64,000 nt of DNA from Sphingobacteriales bacterium (lineage in GTDB: Bacteria; Bacteroidota; Bacteroidia; Chitinophagales; UBA2359): positions 1 through 64,000 of the forward strand of contig JADKCK010000110.1 of NCBI GenBank assembly GCA_016718845.1, written 5' to 3'. The notes beneath the pieces are model-generated. The model was not told where the DNA came from, searched no databases, and saw only the letters and a program-made list of their open reading frames with translations. Both the position numbers and the translations under genes were made by a program. Positions 8,649-17,374 of this stretch are shown here, one piece after another; position 1 is the first letter of the stretch; every line of letters starts with the position of its first letter.

Positions 8649-10565
8649 ATGAAAGCAAGACTAAAACCATTCTCTTTTTTTTTAGTGATGGGTATCTTTT
8701 TATACCTCATCACATCATTCCAAACTATGGCATCGGCTATTTCGGGTGCCGATTTAACATACCAATACCTCGAACCCAATACCTACGAAGTTACGCTTTA
8801 TTACTATTACAATTGCGACACCAACGAATTTCCACCAAGTAATGCGGCTATTTCGGTATCGTCTGTCAGTTGCAATATACCTTCATCTACCCAATATTTA
8901 CCCATTATTTTCGCTGAGTCTAACGAAGAAATGTCTGTTTTGTGCGATAATTACTTGAATACTGGCGAAAACACAAGCTGCAACGGAGGTAGTTACTTGG
9001 GCATAAAGCGATATGTGTATCGTGGTACTATTACTTTGGCAGATGCTTGCAACGATTGGCGGCTTAGTTTTACCGATGATTCTTGGTATAGCGGTATTAC
9101 TAATTTAGATAATCCGAGCCAACATAATTTATACATCGAGGCGATGATTAACAACAGCAATGGCATCATCAACAACAGCCCTAATTTTGTTAGTATACCT
9201 ACCGCTTTTTTCTGTCTTACCCCTTCGGTATTTGACCAAGGTATCATAGAAACTGATGGTGATGAACTTACGTTTTCGGTGGTTAATCCGTTAGAAAACG
9301 GCAATTTGCCCATTCCATATCAAGCAGGCTATAGCAATACTGCACCATTGTTGGCAACTACTTATAGTTTTGATAACGGAACAGGGCAGATAAAATTTAC
9401 ACCAAGCGCCGAGCAACTTTCGGTGGTAAGTGTGTTAATCGAGGAGCGGCGCAATGGCGTGTTGATAGGCACTACACTACGTAATTTGCAATTTTCGGTA
9501 TTAAACTGCAACAATGAGCAGGCTAGTATCCAAGATGATGCACCCGAGGAAATAACAGTTTGTGCAGGTAGTTTATTCCAAACAAATTTTACAATAAACA
9601 ATGCAAATAACCTTTTACTTTATGGTGAATTTATAGACTCCGATAATTTTATTGACCTTAATTGGATATATAACACAGCTACTAATCCAATAGAGGGGAC
9701 GTTTAGTTGTAGACCAAGAGCTGATGCTGCCGGTAAGTATTATTTTGTTGTAAAGATAGCACAAGACGCATGTCCTTTTTCTACAACACTTGTAAAAACC
9801 TATGTTGTAAACGTTTTGCCTAGCCCTAATGCTTACCTAAATCCAAGCGTAAATGTTTGCAAAAACACAGCAAGTTTATTATCTATTGATAGTACAGCAA
9901 TTAACAATACCTATTTATGGCAGCCCGCAACAGGTTTAAGTTGTACAAATTGCGCTAATCCAAGTATAACTGTTAGTGAAGATACCGAGTACAGCGTTAT
10001 TGTCACCAACGATTTAGGTTGCCAAGATACCCTACAAACTTATGTCGCAATACAACCCTCGCCAAGCATAGATGCAGGTTTAAACCAAATTATTACCAAC
10101 AACGAAATAGCTAATTTAAGTGCAACAGGTAATTTTGATAGTATAAAATGGTTGCCCGCCGCAGGTGTAGATAATCCAAACATGGCTAATACCGTAGTTA
10201 ATGTTAGCCAAACTACTAGTTTTGTTGCCGTAGCAAGTTTAGCAAATGGGTGTACTGCCACCGATACTGTACTAATTAGCTACAAAAATTGTGAAGAACT
10301 GCTAGTGCCAACAGCATTTTCGCCTAATAACGATGAAAAAAACGACGTTTTTCGCATCCCACAGCAAGGTATCAACAGTATAATAAACTTAACTATTTAC
10401 GACAGATGGGGCAACAATGTATTTGAAGCCGATGATGCAACACAAACTTGGGATGGCACGAGATACGGCAAAAATTTACCTATCGGTACATACACCTACG
10501 TTTGTACCTATATGTGCAATGATAAAGTTGAAATGCAAAAAGGGTTTTTAGTTTTGATTAAGTAG
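8649..10565 (+). CDS. Surface protein with gliding-motility (T9SS type B) C-terminal domain
   Basis: 638 residues. The ATG at 8649 is followed by a basic stretch and a hydrophobic segment (FFLVMGIFLYLITSFQTMA), a signal peptide. The N-terminal module (ISGADLTYQYLEPNTYEVTL, then YYYYNCDTNEFPPSNAAISV) is of a kind common at the start of Bacteroidota gliding-associated surface proteins. The middle (about residues 300-540) has Ig/PKD-like domains with NTYLWQPATGLSCTNC. The last 90 residues are a CHU_C / type B sorting domain: VPTAFSPNNDEKNDVFRI, IYDRWGNNVFEADD, WDGT, GTYTY. Type B domains differ from type A in how the T9SS attaches the cargo. Follows the giant adhesin by 108 bp on the same strand; the hairpin between them suggests a separate transcript. 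Ligand not predictable. Confidence 0.85.
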   Translation: MKARLKPFSFFLVMGIFLYLITSFQTMASAISGADLTYQYLEPNTYEVTLYYYYNCDTNEFPPSNAAISVSSVSCNIPSSTQYLPIIFAESNEEMSVLCDNYLNTGENTSCNGGSYLGIKRYVYRGTITLADACNDWRLSFTDDSWYSGITNLDNPSQHNLYIEAMINNSNGIINNSPNFVSIPTAFFCLTPSVFDQGIIETDGDELTFSVVNPLENGNLPIPYQAGYSNTAPLLATTYSFDNGTGQIKFTPSAEQLSVVSVLIEERRNGVLIGTTLRNLQFSVLNCNNEQASIQDDAPEEITVCAGSLFQTNFTINNANNLLLYGEFIDSDNFIDLNWIYNTATNPIEGTFSCRPRADAAGKYYFVVKIAQDACPFSTTLVKTYVVNVLPSPNAYLNPSVNVCKNTASLLSIDSTAINNTYLWQPATGLSCTNCANPSITVSEDTEYSVIVTNDLGCQDTLQTYVAIQPSPSIDAGLNQIITNNEIANLSATGNFDSIKWLPAAGVDNPNMANTVVNVSQTTSFVAVASLANGCTATDTVLISYKNCEELLVPTAFSPNNDEKNDVFRIPQQGINSIINLTIYDRWGNNVFEADDATQTWDGTRYGKNLPIGTYTYVCTYMCNDKVEMQKGFLVLIK

Positions 10566-10753
10566 TTATTGATGCGAAATTTTTAAGGAAACAAAACACC
10601 CCAAATAACAACGACCGCTACGCTCAACTAGGTGCTTCCCATTGTAACACGCCCTAGTGCCAAGCCAAACTTGCCCCTCTCCTACCCTTTTTGCCACCTA
10701 ATACCCATTAAATGATTATTTTTTGGCAAAAACAAAATTTATTTTGCACAAAG

Positions 10754-10786
10754 TTTGGTCAGAATAAAAAAAATAACTACCTTTGC
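10754..10786 (+). promoter_or_regulatory. Bacteroidota sigma-A promoter for rpsO
   Basis: TTTGG at 10754-10758, about 20 nt before TACCTTTGC at 10778-10786, a perfect TAnnTTTGC -7 box. The rpsO start codon is 50 nt downstream. Confidence 0.75.
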
Positions 10787-10836
10787 ACCCTAATAATAAA
10801 TAACATTTAACACAAAGAGTAAAGTTAACACCTATC

Positions 10837-11115
10837 ATGAGCCTTTCTTATCTTAGTACTCAGGACAAAAACGAACTTTTCGAAAAATTTGGCGGTTCGG
10901 CAACTAATACTGGCTCGGCTGCGGGCCAAGCAGCTCTTTTTACCGAGCGCATCAAACACCTTACCGAACACTTACGTTCTAACAAAAAAGATTTCTCAAC
11001 TCGTCGATCTCTATTAAAAATGGTAGGTCAAAGAAGACGCTGCCTTGATTATATCAAACGCCACGACATCGAAAAATATCGTGCTTTAATCGTTCAATTG
11101 GGCATCCGCCGCTAA
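10837..11115 (+). CDS. rpsO: 30S ribosomal protein S15 (uS15)
   Basis: 92 residues, close to the usual 89. Binds the central domain of 16S rRNA early in 30S assembly. Family pattern seen: LFEKFGGSATNTGSAAGQAA, FTERIKHLTEHLRSNKKDFS, TRRSLLKMVGQRRRCLDYI and the C-terminal LIVQLGIRR. Has its own promoter and is followed by pnp, the conserved rpsO-pnp order known from many bacteria. The 200-nt gap to pnp holds two stem-loops. Confidence 0.97.
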   Translation: MSLSYLSTQDKNELFEKFGGSATNTGSAAGQAALFTERIKHLTEHLRSNKKDFSTRRSLLKMVGQRRRCLDYIKRHDIEKYRALIVQLGIRR

Positions 11116-11123
11116 TAACTCGC

Positions 11124-11159
11124 AAACTTTACCAAATTACCCATAATTTGGTAAAGTTT
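11124..11159 (+). terminator. 16-bp stem-loop downstream of rpsO
   Basis: Perfect 16-bp inverted repeat (11124-11139 with 11144-11159), loop CCCA, starting nine bases after the rpsO stop codon. No long T run follows, so it may be a 3'-end processing or stabilising structure or an inefficient terminator rather than a strong one. Confidence 0.6.
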
Positions 11160-11169
11160 ACTTGCTTTT

Positions 11170-11226
11170 AAAGGAGATATATTAAAGCTGGCTAAATAAC
11201 GCCCGCCTTATATACCTCCTTTTTTT
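11170..11226 (+). terminator. Second stem-loop with T run in the rpsO-pnp gap
   Basis: AAAGGAGATATAT at 11170-11182 pairs, with one mismatch, with ATATACCTCCTTT at 11210-11222, followed by a run of T. Resembles an intrinsic terminator with a large loop, about 90 nt before pnp. It could set the ratio of rpsO to pnp expression. Confidence 0.5.
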
Positions 11227-11315
11227 GTCTTTAGTTTATCTTAACACCATAAACACCCCAAACTTTTAGCCAAATAGCTAAAAACATTCATCATCAGCAA
11301 TCCGCAAATCAATAT

Positions 11316-13565
11316 ATGACTGTATTCACAGAATCTTTTGACATTGGCGATGGTCGCATTGTCAGCATCGAAACGGGCAAACTAGCCCGACAAGCCGACG
11401 GAGCAGTGTTGGTGCGTATGGGCAAAGCCGCCCTACTTGCCACCGTTGTATCGGCACAAAAACCTCGACCCGGAGCCGATTTTTTCCCACTTTCGGTTGA
11501 TTATCAAGAAAAATTCGCCGCAGCAGGACGTATCCCCGGTGGCTTTTTCCGCCGAGAAGCTCGCCTTTCGGACTACGAAGTGCTTATCTGCCGCCTCATA
11601 GACCGCACCATACGCCCACTTTTTGCCGATAACTACATCAACGATACCCAAATCAATATTTGGCTACTATCACACGACCCCGAAGTAGTACCCGATACCC
11701 TTGCAGGTTTGGCAGCATCTGCTTGCTTAACCATCTCCGATATACCTTTTTTAGGTCCTATATCGGAAGTACGCGTCGCTAAAATTGACGGACAATACCG
11801 CATCAACCCAACAAAAACAGAAATAGAAAAAGCCACCCTCGACATCATCGTGGGAGCCTCTATAGATAACGTAATGATGGTAGAAGGCGAAGCTCACGAA
11901 GCCCAAGAAGCCGAATTTATAGAAGCCATACGCGTTGGTCACGATGCCATAAAACTACAATGCGAAGCCCAAAAACGCCTCGCCGAAAAATGTGGCAACA
12001 AACCCAAACGTACCGTCGAACAACCCGCAAGCGATGAAGCACTCAAAACCCGAATCTTTGAATTTGGACAAGAAGGCATCTATCAAATAGCTAGCTCGGG
12101 CTTAGGCAAACAAGAACGTAAAGAAGGTTTTACCGCCGTTGAAGAGGCATTTAAAGCCCAACTTATAGCCGAACTACCCGAAGGCGAAACTGCTTTAAGC
12201 GCAGAAACAAGCGGTTTTGTTAAAGAATATTTCCATGATTTGCAAAAATCGGTGGTGCGTAATATGATGCTCGACGAGCGTATCCGCTTAGATGGTCGGT
12301 TGTTAGACGAAATTCGCCCTATCGAAGCCGAAGTAGACCTATTGGCATCGCCACACGGTTGCGCTTTGTTTACACGCGGCGAAACCCAATCTATTACCAG
12401 CGTTACACTAGGCACCAAACTCGATGAGTTGATGTTGGATAAAGCCGAAGGTTTATCGTTTCAAAAATTTATCTTACACTACAACTTCCCTGGCTTCTCG
12501 ACAGGCGAAGTGAAAATAAATCGCGGACCTGGCCGTCGCGAGGTTGGACATGGCAACTTAGCTATGCGCTCGCTCAAACAAATGCTGCCCCCCGACGACG
12601 AAAATCCATACACCATACGTATTGTATCCGACATCTTAGAATCAAACGGTTCATCGTCTATGGCTACAGTGTGTGCAGGCTCGTTGGCATTGATGGATGC
12701 AGGTATCAAAATCAAAAAACCAGTATCGGGTATTGCCATGGGTTTAATTACCGATGGCGGACGTTTTGCTGTATTGTCCGACATTTTGGGCGATGAAGAC
12801 CACCTCGGTGACATGGACTTTAAAGTAACAGGCACCGCCGACGGTATCTGTGGTATGCAAATGGACTTGAAAATAGACGGTTTGCCCTACGAAATAATGC
12901 TACAAGCTTTTGAACAAGCCCGACAAGGCAGAATACACATTTTAGGCAAAATGGCAGAAGCAATGAGCGAACCACGCGAGGAACTAAAACCACATGCTCC
13001 GCGCGTAATAAAACTATTTGTAGACCGCGAGTTTATCGGTGCTATTATTGGTACAGGTGGCAAAGTAATTCAAGAAATGCAACGCGAAACAGGCGCTATT
13101 ATCAACATAGAAGAAAAAGATAACCGTGGCGAAGTAACCATTAGCTCGCCTAATAACGACTCTATTCAGGCGGCACTAAAACGCATCAACGACATTATTG
13201 CCATACCCGAAGAAGGACAAACTTACGAAGGTCCGGTAAAAACCATCACCGACTTTGGTGCTTTTGTTGAGTTTATGCCCGGTAAAGATGGCTTGTTACA
13301 CATCTCCGAAATATCGTGGGAACGTTTAGATACCATGGACGGCATATTTAAAGAAGGCGAAATTGTACAGGTAAAACTGATTGGCGTTGACCCTAAAAAT
13401 GGCAAATTTAAATTGTCGCGCAAAGCCTTGTTACCACCACCCGATGGATATGTACCTCGCGAACCACGCGAACGCAGCAACGACCGCGACCGTAACGACC
13501 GCGGTGGTAATTTCCGCAACGACCGCAATAACGACCGACGTGGAGGACCACCTAACCGTAGATAA
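11316..13565 (+). CDS. pnp: Polynucleotide phosphorylase (polyribonucleotide nucleotidyltransferase)
   Basis: 749 residues. Degrades RNA 3' to 5' by phosphorolysis, releasing nucleoside diphosphates; trimeric cytoplasmic exoribonuclease. Domains: first RNase PH domain at about 10-145 (GRIPGGFFRREARLSDYEVL; CRLIDRTIRPLF), helical linker, second RNase PH domain at about 325-545 with the acidic catalytic stretch DILGDEDHLGDMDFK near residue 489, KH domain at about 567-620 with the GTGG loop (FIGAIIGTGGKVIQ), S1 domain at about 636-700 (VKTITDFGAFVEFMPGKDGL). It ends in a low-complexity Arg/Asp/Asn tail of about 40 residues, probably an RNA-binding extension. Follows rpsO; a terminator lies directly after. 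Confidence 0.97.
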   Translation: MTVFTESFDIGDGRIVSIETGKLARQADGAVLVRMGKAALLATVVSAQKPRPGADFFPLSVDYQEKFAAAGRIPGGFFRREARLSDYEVLICRLIDRTIRPLFADNYINDTQINIWLLSHDPEVVPDTLAGLAASACLTISDIPFLGPISEVRVAKIDGQYRINPTKTEIEKATLDIIVGASIDNVMMVEGEAHEAQEAEFIEAIRVGHDAIKLQCEAQKRLAEKCGNKPKRTVEQPASDEALKTRIFEFGQEGIYQIASSGLGKQERKEGFTAVEEAFKAQLIAELPEGETALSAETSGFVKEYFHDLQKSVVRNMMLDERIRLDGRLLDEIRPIEAEVDLLASPHGCALFTRGETQSITSVTLGTKLDELMLDKAEGLSFQKFILHYNFPGFSTGEVKINRGPGRREVGHGNLAMRSLKQMLPPDDENPYTIRIVSDILESNGSSSMATVCAGSLALMDAGIKIKKPVSGIAMGLITDGGRFAVLSDILGDEDHLGDMDFKVTGTADGICGMQMDLKIDGLPYEIMLQAFEQARQGRIHILGKMAEAMSEPREELKPHAPRVIKLFVDREFIGAIIGTGGKVIQEMQRETGAIINIEEKDNRGEVTISSPNNDSIQAALKRINDIIAIPEEGQTYEGPVKTITDFGAFVEFMPGKDGLLHISEISWERLDTMDGIFKEGEIVQVKLIGVDPKNGKFKLSRKALLPPPDGYVPREPRERSNDRDRNDRGGNFRNDRNNDRRGGPPNRR

Positions 13566-13581
13566 TTCATCTGTTTATAAT

Positions 13582-13623
13582 AAAAAACCGACTAATGCTG
13601 CTTGCGTTAGTCGGTTTTTTTTT
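13582..13623 (+). terminator. Intrinsic terminator after pnp
   Basis: 14-bp perfect stem (13582-13595 with 13607-13620), loop of 11 nt, ending in a run of T. Confidence 0.85.
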
Positions 13624-13656
13624 GTGTGTATGGATAGTTATTCACTAGTTTTTTTG

Positions 13657-13665
13657 TACCTTTGC
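13657..13665 (+). promoter_or_regulatory. -7 box for anmK
   Basis: TACCTTTGC matches TAnnTTTGC exactly, 24 nt before the anmK ATG. No clear TTG was found at the expected -33 position. Confidence 0.6.
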
Positions 13666-13689
13666 TAACTCTTTTACAAAAAACAAAAA

Positions 13690-14790
13690 ATGAACATTAT
13701 AGGTATCATGTCGGGCAGCTCGCTCGATGGTTTGGATGTGGCACTTTGCCGCTTTATGCACATTAATCAACAATGGCAATACCATATTGTTGCCGCCGAC
13801 TGCCTCCCCTACCCTACCGATTGGACAGAGCGTTTGCGACAACTGCCCCAAGCTACCGCCCAACAACTTTGGCAAACCCATGCCGATTATGGACATTTGC
13901 TAGGCAAGATGGTCAATCGGTTTATAGAGCAGCACCAATTACAAAATCAAGTTGATTTGATTGGCTCGCATGGGCATACCATTTTTCATGAACCTGCCCA
14001 ACAAATGACCTGCCAAATTGGCGATGGTGCGGCTATTGCTTATCAAACTAAATTGCCTGTTGTCTGCGATTTTCGCTCGTCGGATGTTGCTGCACAGGGG
14101 CAAGGTGCGCCTATGGTTCCTATCGCCGACCTGCACTTGTTTGCCCAACATCGGTTTTGTTTAAACTTGGGCGGTATTGCTAATATATCGGCAAAAACAA
14201 ACAACAACAGCCGTCCTGTTGTGGGTTTTGATGTGTGTTATGCCAACCAAATCCTCGACCGACTTGCTCAACAATTAGGTTACGACTACGACAACAATGG
14301 CGAATTGGCTGCACAGGGTAAACTTATCCCAAAGCTGTTGTTAGACCTAAATGGTTTGGATTTTGGCAAACAAACTTACCCTAAATCGCTCAATAACCAA
14401 CAATCGGGAAACCAAATTATGCCTATTATTGAACAATATGCGCATAGCACCCACGATAAACTGCATACTTTTGGCGTTTATATGGCACAGCAAATAGGGT
14501 TTGCCATAGATATGGTATACCAAACCGAAAAACTGACACCTGCTGCCGATGATAGTTTGTTGGTAACAGGCGGTGGTGCTTTTAATAGTTTTGTAGTTGA
14601 GCAATTACGCACACATTGTGCGGTGCAAATTATAGTACCATCGCCCGAAACAGTAAAGTTTAAAGAGGCTTTGTTAATGGCTTTTGCGGCGCTGTTGCGT
14701 TGGCAAGGGCAAGTTAATTTTGTAAGGGCTGTAACAGGAGCTAAACAAGCTACTATTGGCGGAGCGGTTTATTTGGCAGTTAGTGAGTAG
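13690..14790 (+). CDS. anmK: Anhydro-N-acetylmuramic acid kinase
   Basis: 366 residues, normal family length. Phosphorylates and hydrolyses 1,6-anhydro-N-acetylmuramic acid to MurNAc-6-phosphate with ATP, in cytoplasmic recycling of peptidoglycan. Seen: N-terminal IIGIMSGSSLDGLDVAL, matching the family GLMSGTSLDGVD phosphate loop; QIGDGAAIAYQTKLPVVCDF; FCLNLGGIANIS; and near the C-terminus LLVTGGGAFNSFVVEQL, the ATP-site glycine motif. Own promoter and own terminator indicate a single-gene transcript. MurQ, the next enzyme, is not in the window. Confidence 0.95.
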   Translation: MNIIGIMSGSSLDGLDVALCRFMHINQQWQYHIVAADCLPYPTDWTERLRQLPQATAQQLWQTHADYGHLLGKMVNRFIEQHQLQNQVDLIGSHGHTIFHEPAQQMTCQIGDGAAIAYQTKLPVVCDFRSSDVAAQGQGAPMVPIADLHLFAQHRFCLNLGGIANISAKTNNNSRPVVGFDVCYANQILDRLAQQLGYDYDNNGELAAQGKLIPKLLLDLNGLDFGKQTYPKSLNNQQSGNQIMPIIEQYAHSTHDKLHTFGVYMAQQIGFAIDMVYQTEKLTPAADDSLLVTGGGAFNSFVVEQLRTHCAVQIIVPSPETVKFKEALLMAFAALLRWQGQVNFVRAVTGAKQATIGGAVYLAVSE

Positions 14791-14814
14791 TTTGTTAATG
14801 GGCGTGTATTTTTT

Positions 14815-14864
14815 AAAAACACGAGCAATTTTGCAACTATTGTTGTAAAATTGCTCGTGTTTTT
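14815..14864 (+). terminator. Terminator after anmK
   Basis: 22-bp stem with one mismatch (14815-14836 with 14843-14864), short loop, flanked by A and T runs; it could act in both directions. Confidence 0.85.
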
Positions 14865-14866
14865 GT

Positions 14867-15305
14867 TGTTAATAGTGCTATATGCTTTAATGGTATGTAG
14901 ATAGGTAGATAATAAGTTGAGGCTGCGCTTAGTAATCACGATTAAATAACGTACCAATCTATACAGCCGTCTGTGTTAAATAGCATCGTTTTTGAGCAAA
15001 AGCGGGCTATCTAATTGACAACTAAATACTGCTTTTTTTATATCCCTGACGTTAAAACCAAGCATTCCAATTTTCTATAACAATGCCACCCTCGGGGTTA
15101 AAATACCTGCGTTAAACCCTGAAGGGTATACATTTTTGTGTTTTTGAGCAAATGAAAGTGGTAAATTCATAATTTATTTCCATTGCGTTATAATTGCTCT
15201 GGGGGTGCCCGCAACTGTGCAAAGCATGGAAAGCCAAACATCACCCCCAAAAAAGACATTTACCCGCGTCAAGCGGGGCGGTGCAAGGCAAGTTTGGGTT
15301 GCCTT
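14867..15305. other. Convergent gap between anmK and rtcB
   Basis: About 440 bases with no credible gene. It holds an imperfect inverted repeat at about 15089-15125 (ACCCTCGGGGTTAA against TTAAACCCTGAAGGGT) and copy A of the dispersed GGGGGTG hairpin element at 15199-15280. The rest is A+T-rich with nothing recognised. Confidence 0.6.
15199..15280 (+). repeat. Dispersed GGGGGTG hairpin element, copy A
   Basis: CTGGGGGTGCC at the left and CATCACCCCCAAAAAAGACA then CGCGTCAAGCGGGGC at the right; the CACCCCC arm pairs with GGGGGTG. The same layout occurs at 19809-19875 and, inverted, at 41696-41776. The interior is more diverged here than in the other two copies. Confidence 0.7.
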
Positions 15306-16727
15306 TTAATCTTCCGATTTATCGTCGGTTGCCATGCGTACAATTTTAGGGTTAAATGTACCTACTACGGTCACCAAATCGGTTTGCTGAGCCATTACCT
15401 TGTTTATGTCTTTGTATGCCATTGGTGCTTCGTCTAATCCGCCGCCTAATAGGGTTACACCTGCGTGTAGCAAACGTTGTTTTAGCTCTTTATTGGTGAT
15501 GTTTTGTTTGGCTTTGGTACGCGAAAGCACACGCCCAGCCCCATGCGAGGCAGAGTTTAACGAATCGGCAAAGCCTTTACCACGTACAATAAAGCCCGGT
15601 GTTGCCATCGAGCCCGGAATGATACCTAATACCCCCTTGCCTGCAGGTGTTGCTCCTTTGCGGTGTACAATTACCTTGGTTCCGTTGGATAGTTGTTCTT
15701 TCCAAGCAAAATTATGGTGGTTTTCGATGATTGCCAAAGGTTTTGCACCCAATGCTTTTGCCAAACGGCGGTGTATTTGGTGGTGGCAAGCCGATGCGTA
15801 ATCGCCTGCAAGGTTCATTGCCAACCAATATTCTTGCCCTGCCTGCGTATCTAAATCTAGCCAAGCCAAATGTTTAGCCTCGTTGGGTAGCGGGCATTTT
15901 TCCATGGCTATTTTGGTGTAGGTTTGGGCAATAGTAGCCCCTAAGCCACGCGAGCCAGAGTGCGACAAGATGCCGATATAGGTTTTGGTGGTTTCTAAAT
16001 TCCACTCGTTATTGGGGTCTTGGATAGTTACTTCGCCAAACTCTACAAAATGGTTTCCGCTGCCCGATGTACCAATTTGGCGGTAAGCTCGGTCTTTTAG
16101 TTGGCGCAAAAGAGGCATTTCGTTGAACAAAGGTCGTTCAAAAATTTCGTCGTCGATAGGTTTTTCGAACGAGCAGTTTATACCAAAACGGGTATGTTCC
16201 ATCAACATTTGTTTAAATTTAGCCAAATGTCCTTTTAAATATACCGCAGGCACATCGTATATGGTTAGGCACATACGGCAACCAATATCAACGCCTACGC
16301 CAAAAGGTATTACGGCATTGTTGGTAGCCAATACACCGCCAATAGGTAAACCGTAGCCTTGATGAGCGTCGGGCATTAACGAGCCACCCATAGATATGGG
16401 TAATCGCATGGCAGTATTCATTTGTTGCATGGCTCCATCTTCAATAAATTCTTGCCCAAAAACACGAAATTCGTCGGCTTGTGGTTTTAGGGGTATTTCT
16501 TTTATGGTGTTTTCTTCTACGATAAGTTCGTTGGCAATTTTTTGCAAAATTTCGTCTTCTACATAATTATATGGGTTGTTGAATAGGTCGGTTAATAATT
16601 GCAATACTACTTGACGCTCGGCGCGTTTATAGTTTTTGTGCATAATGTTTAGGGCAACGCTTGTTGGTCGTCCTTGTGGATAGCCAATAGTGGCTAAATC
16701 GGTGTGGGTTAAGTTTAGTTTGGACAC
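15306..16727 (-). CDS. rtcB: RNA-splicing ligase RtcB
   Basis: 473 residues. Joins 2',3'-cyclic-phosphate or 3'-phosphate RNA ends to 5'-OH ends using GTP and Mn2+; acts in RNA repair. Signature motifs in order: MPDAHQGYGLPIGGV (residue 118), GVDIGCRM with the metal-binding Cys150, GSGNHFVE, LSHSGSRGLG, ENHHNFA, HRKGATPA, GSMATPGFIVRGKG, and SASHGAGRVLSR with the histidine that is guanylylated in characterised RtcB. The start appears to be GTG at 16727, since no in-frame ATG lies close upstream. No archease or RtcR partner is adjacent. Convergent with anmK. Confidence 0.95.
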   Translation of the reverse strand: MSKLNLTHTDLATIGYPQGRPTSVALNIMHKNYKRAERQVVLQLLTDLFNNPYNYVEDEILQKIANELIVEENTIKEIPLKPQADEFRVFGQEFIEDGAMQQMNTAMRLPISMGGSLMPDAHQGYGLPIGGVLATNNAVIPFGVGVDIGCRMCLTIYDVPAVYLKGHLAKFKQMLMEHTRFGINCSFEKPIDDEIFERPLFNEMPLLRQLKDRAYRQIGTSGSGNHFVEFGEVTIQDPNNEWNLETTKTYIGILSHSGSRGLGATIAQTYTKIAMEKCPLPNEAKHLAWLDLDTQAGQEYWLAMNLAGDYASACHHQIHRRLAKALGAKPLAIIENHHNFAWKEQLSNGTKVIVHRKGATPAGKGVLGIIPGSMATPGFIVRGKGFADSLNSASHGAGRVLSRTKAKQNITNKELKQRLLHAGVTLLGGGLDEAPMAYKDINKVMAQQTDLVTVVGTFNPKIVRMATDDKSED

Positions 16728-16959
16728 GGGGGAATTATTAATTGTTAATTATTAATTATTTTATTATTATACTTTTAAATTATCAAAAAGGGGAACAAAC
16801 GCTATATCTGCTTTTTGGTTTGATCTTCATAACCTATATTGGGTGTTAAAAAGTTCCCAAGGTAGGTTTATTTTGGTAAATTTAGTGTTTTTTTGCGTAA
16901 AATATTATTTGGCGGGCATTAGTCGGCTTATTTTCTACCTATTAATCGACAATAATTAG

Positions 16960-16968
16960 TACATTTGC
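16960..16968 (+). promoter_or_regulatory. -7 box for the STAS-fabD unit
   Basis: TACATTTGC matches TAnnTTTGC exactly, 22 nt before the STAS gene start at 16991. Confidence 0.6.
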
Positions 16969-16990
16969 GGTCTAAAAAAATGGTATTATA

Positions 16991-17347
16991 ATGTTGGATT
17001 TTACGCATCAACTAATTGATGACTCTGTAGTTATTTCGCTTATTGGTTCTTTGCTCAACGAAATGTCCAAACAAGCTGTATTAGATATGGTACAGACGTA
17101 TTTGGAGCAAGGGAAATTATTATTTATTATCAACTGTGGGCAACTAAGTGCCATTAATAGCATGGGGTTAACATTGCTACTAAATATACTTACCAAAGTG
17201 CGCAACGAAGATGGCGAGGTAATACTAACCAACATACCTTTGCCGCTTAAAAAGGTATTGATTATTACCAAGTTAAACGAGATATTTGATATTCAAGAAA
17301 ACATTGAAAATGCGTTAGCAAAATATAGTTTGCCGATTAACAATTAA
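16991..17347 (+). CDS. STAS-domain protein (anti-sigma factor antagonist-like)
   Basis: 118 residues, a single STAS domain of SpoIIAA/RsbV type. The segment IINCGQLSAINSMGLTLLL fits the conserved strand-loop-helix in which a serine after Asp/Asn (here Ser57 in NSMG) is phosphorylated by a partner kinase in characterised homologues. No anti-sigma kinase (HATPase_c) or PP2C phosphatase is nearby, so the partner is encoded elsewhere or the role is different. 27 bp upstream of fabD with no terminator between, so probably co-transcribed. Confidence 0.8.
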   Translation: MLDFTHQLIDDSVVISLIGSLLNEMSKQAVLDMVQTYLEQGKLLFIINCGQLSAINSMGLTLLLNILTKVRNEDGEVILTNIPLPLKKVLIITKLNEIFDIQENIENALAKYSLPINN

Positions 17348-17374
17348 CAAATTCTTCACTCTCCATTACATTAA

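Noticed and set aside
15199..15280. Riboswitch upstream of a gene
   Set aside because: Copies A and C lie between convergent genes, and copy B is on the strand opposite to both adjacent genes, so no regulated gene follows.
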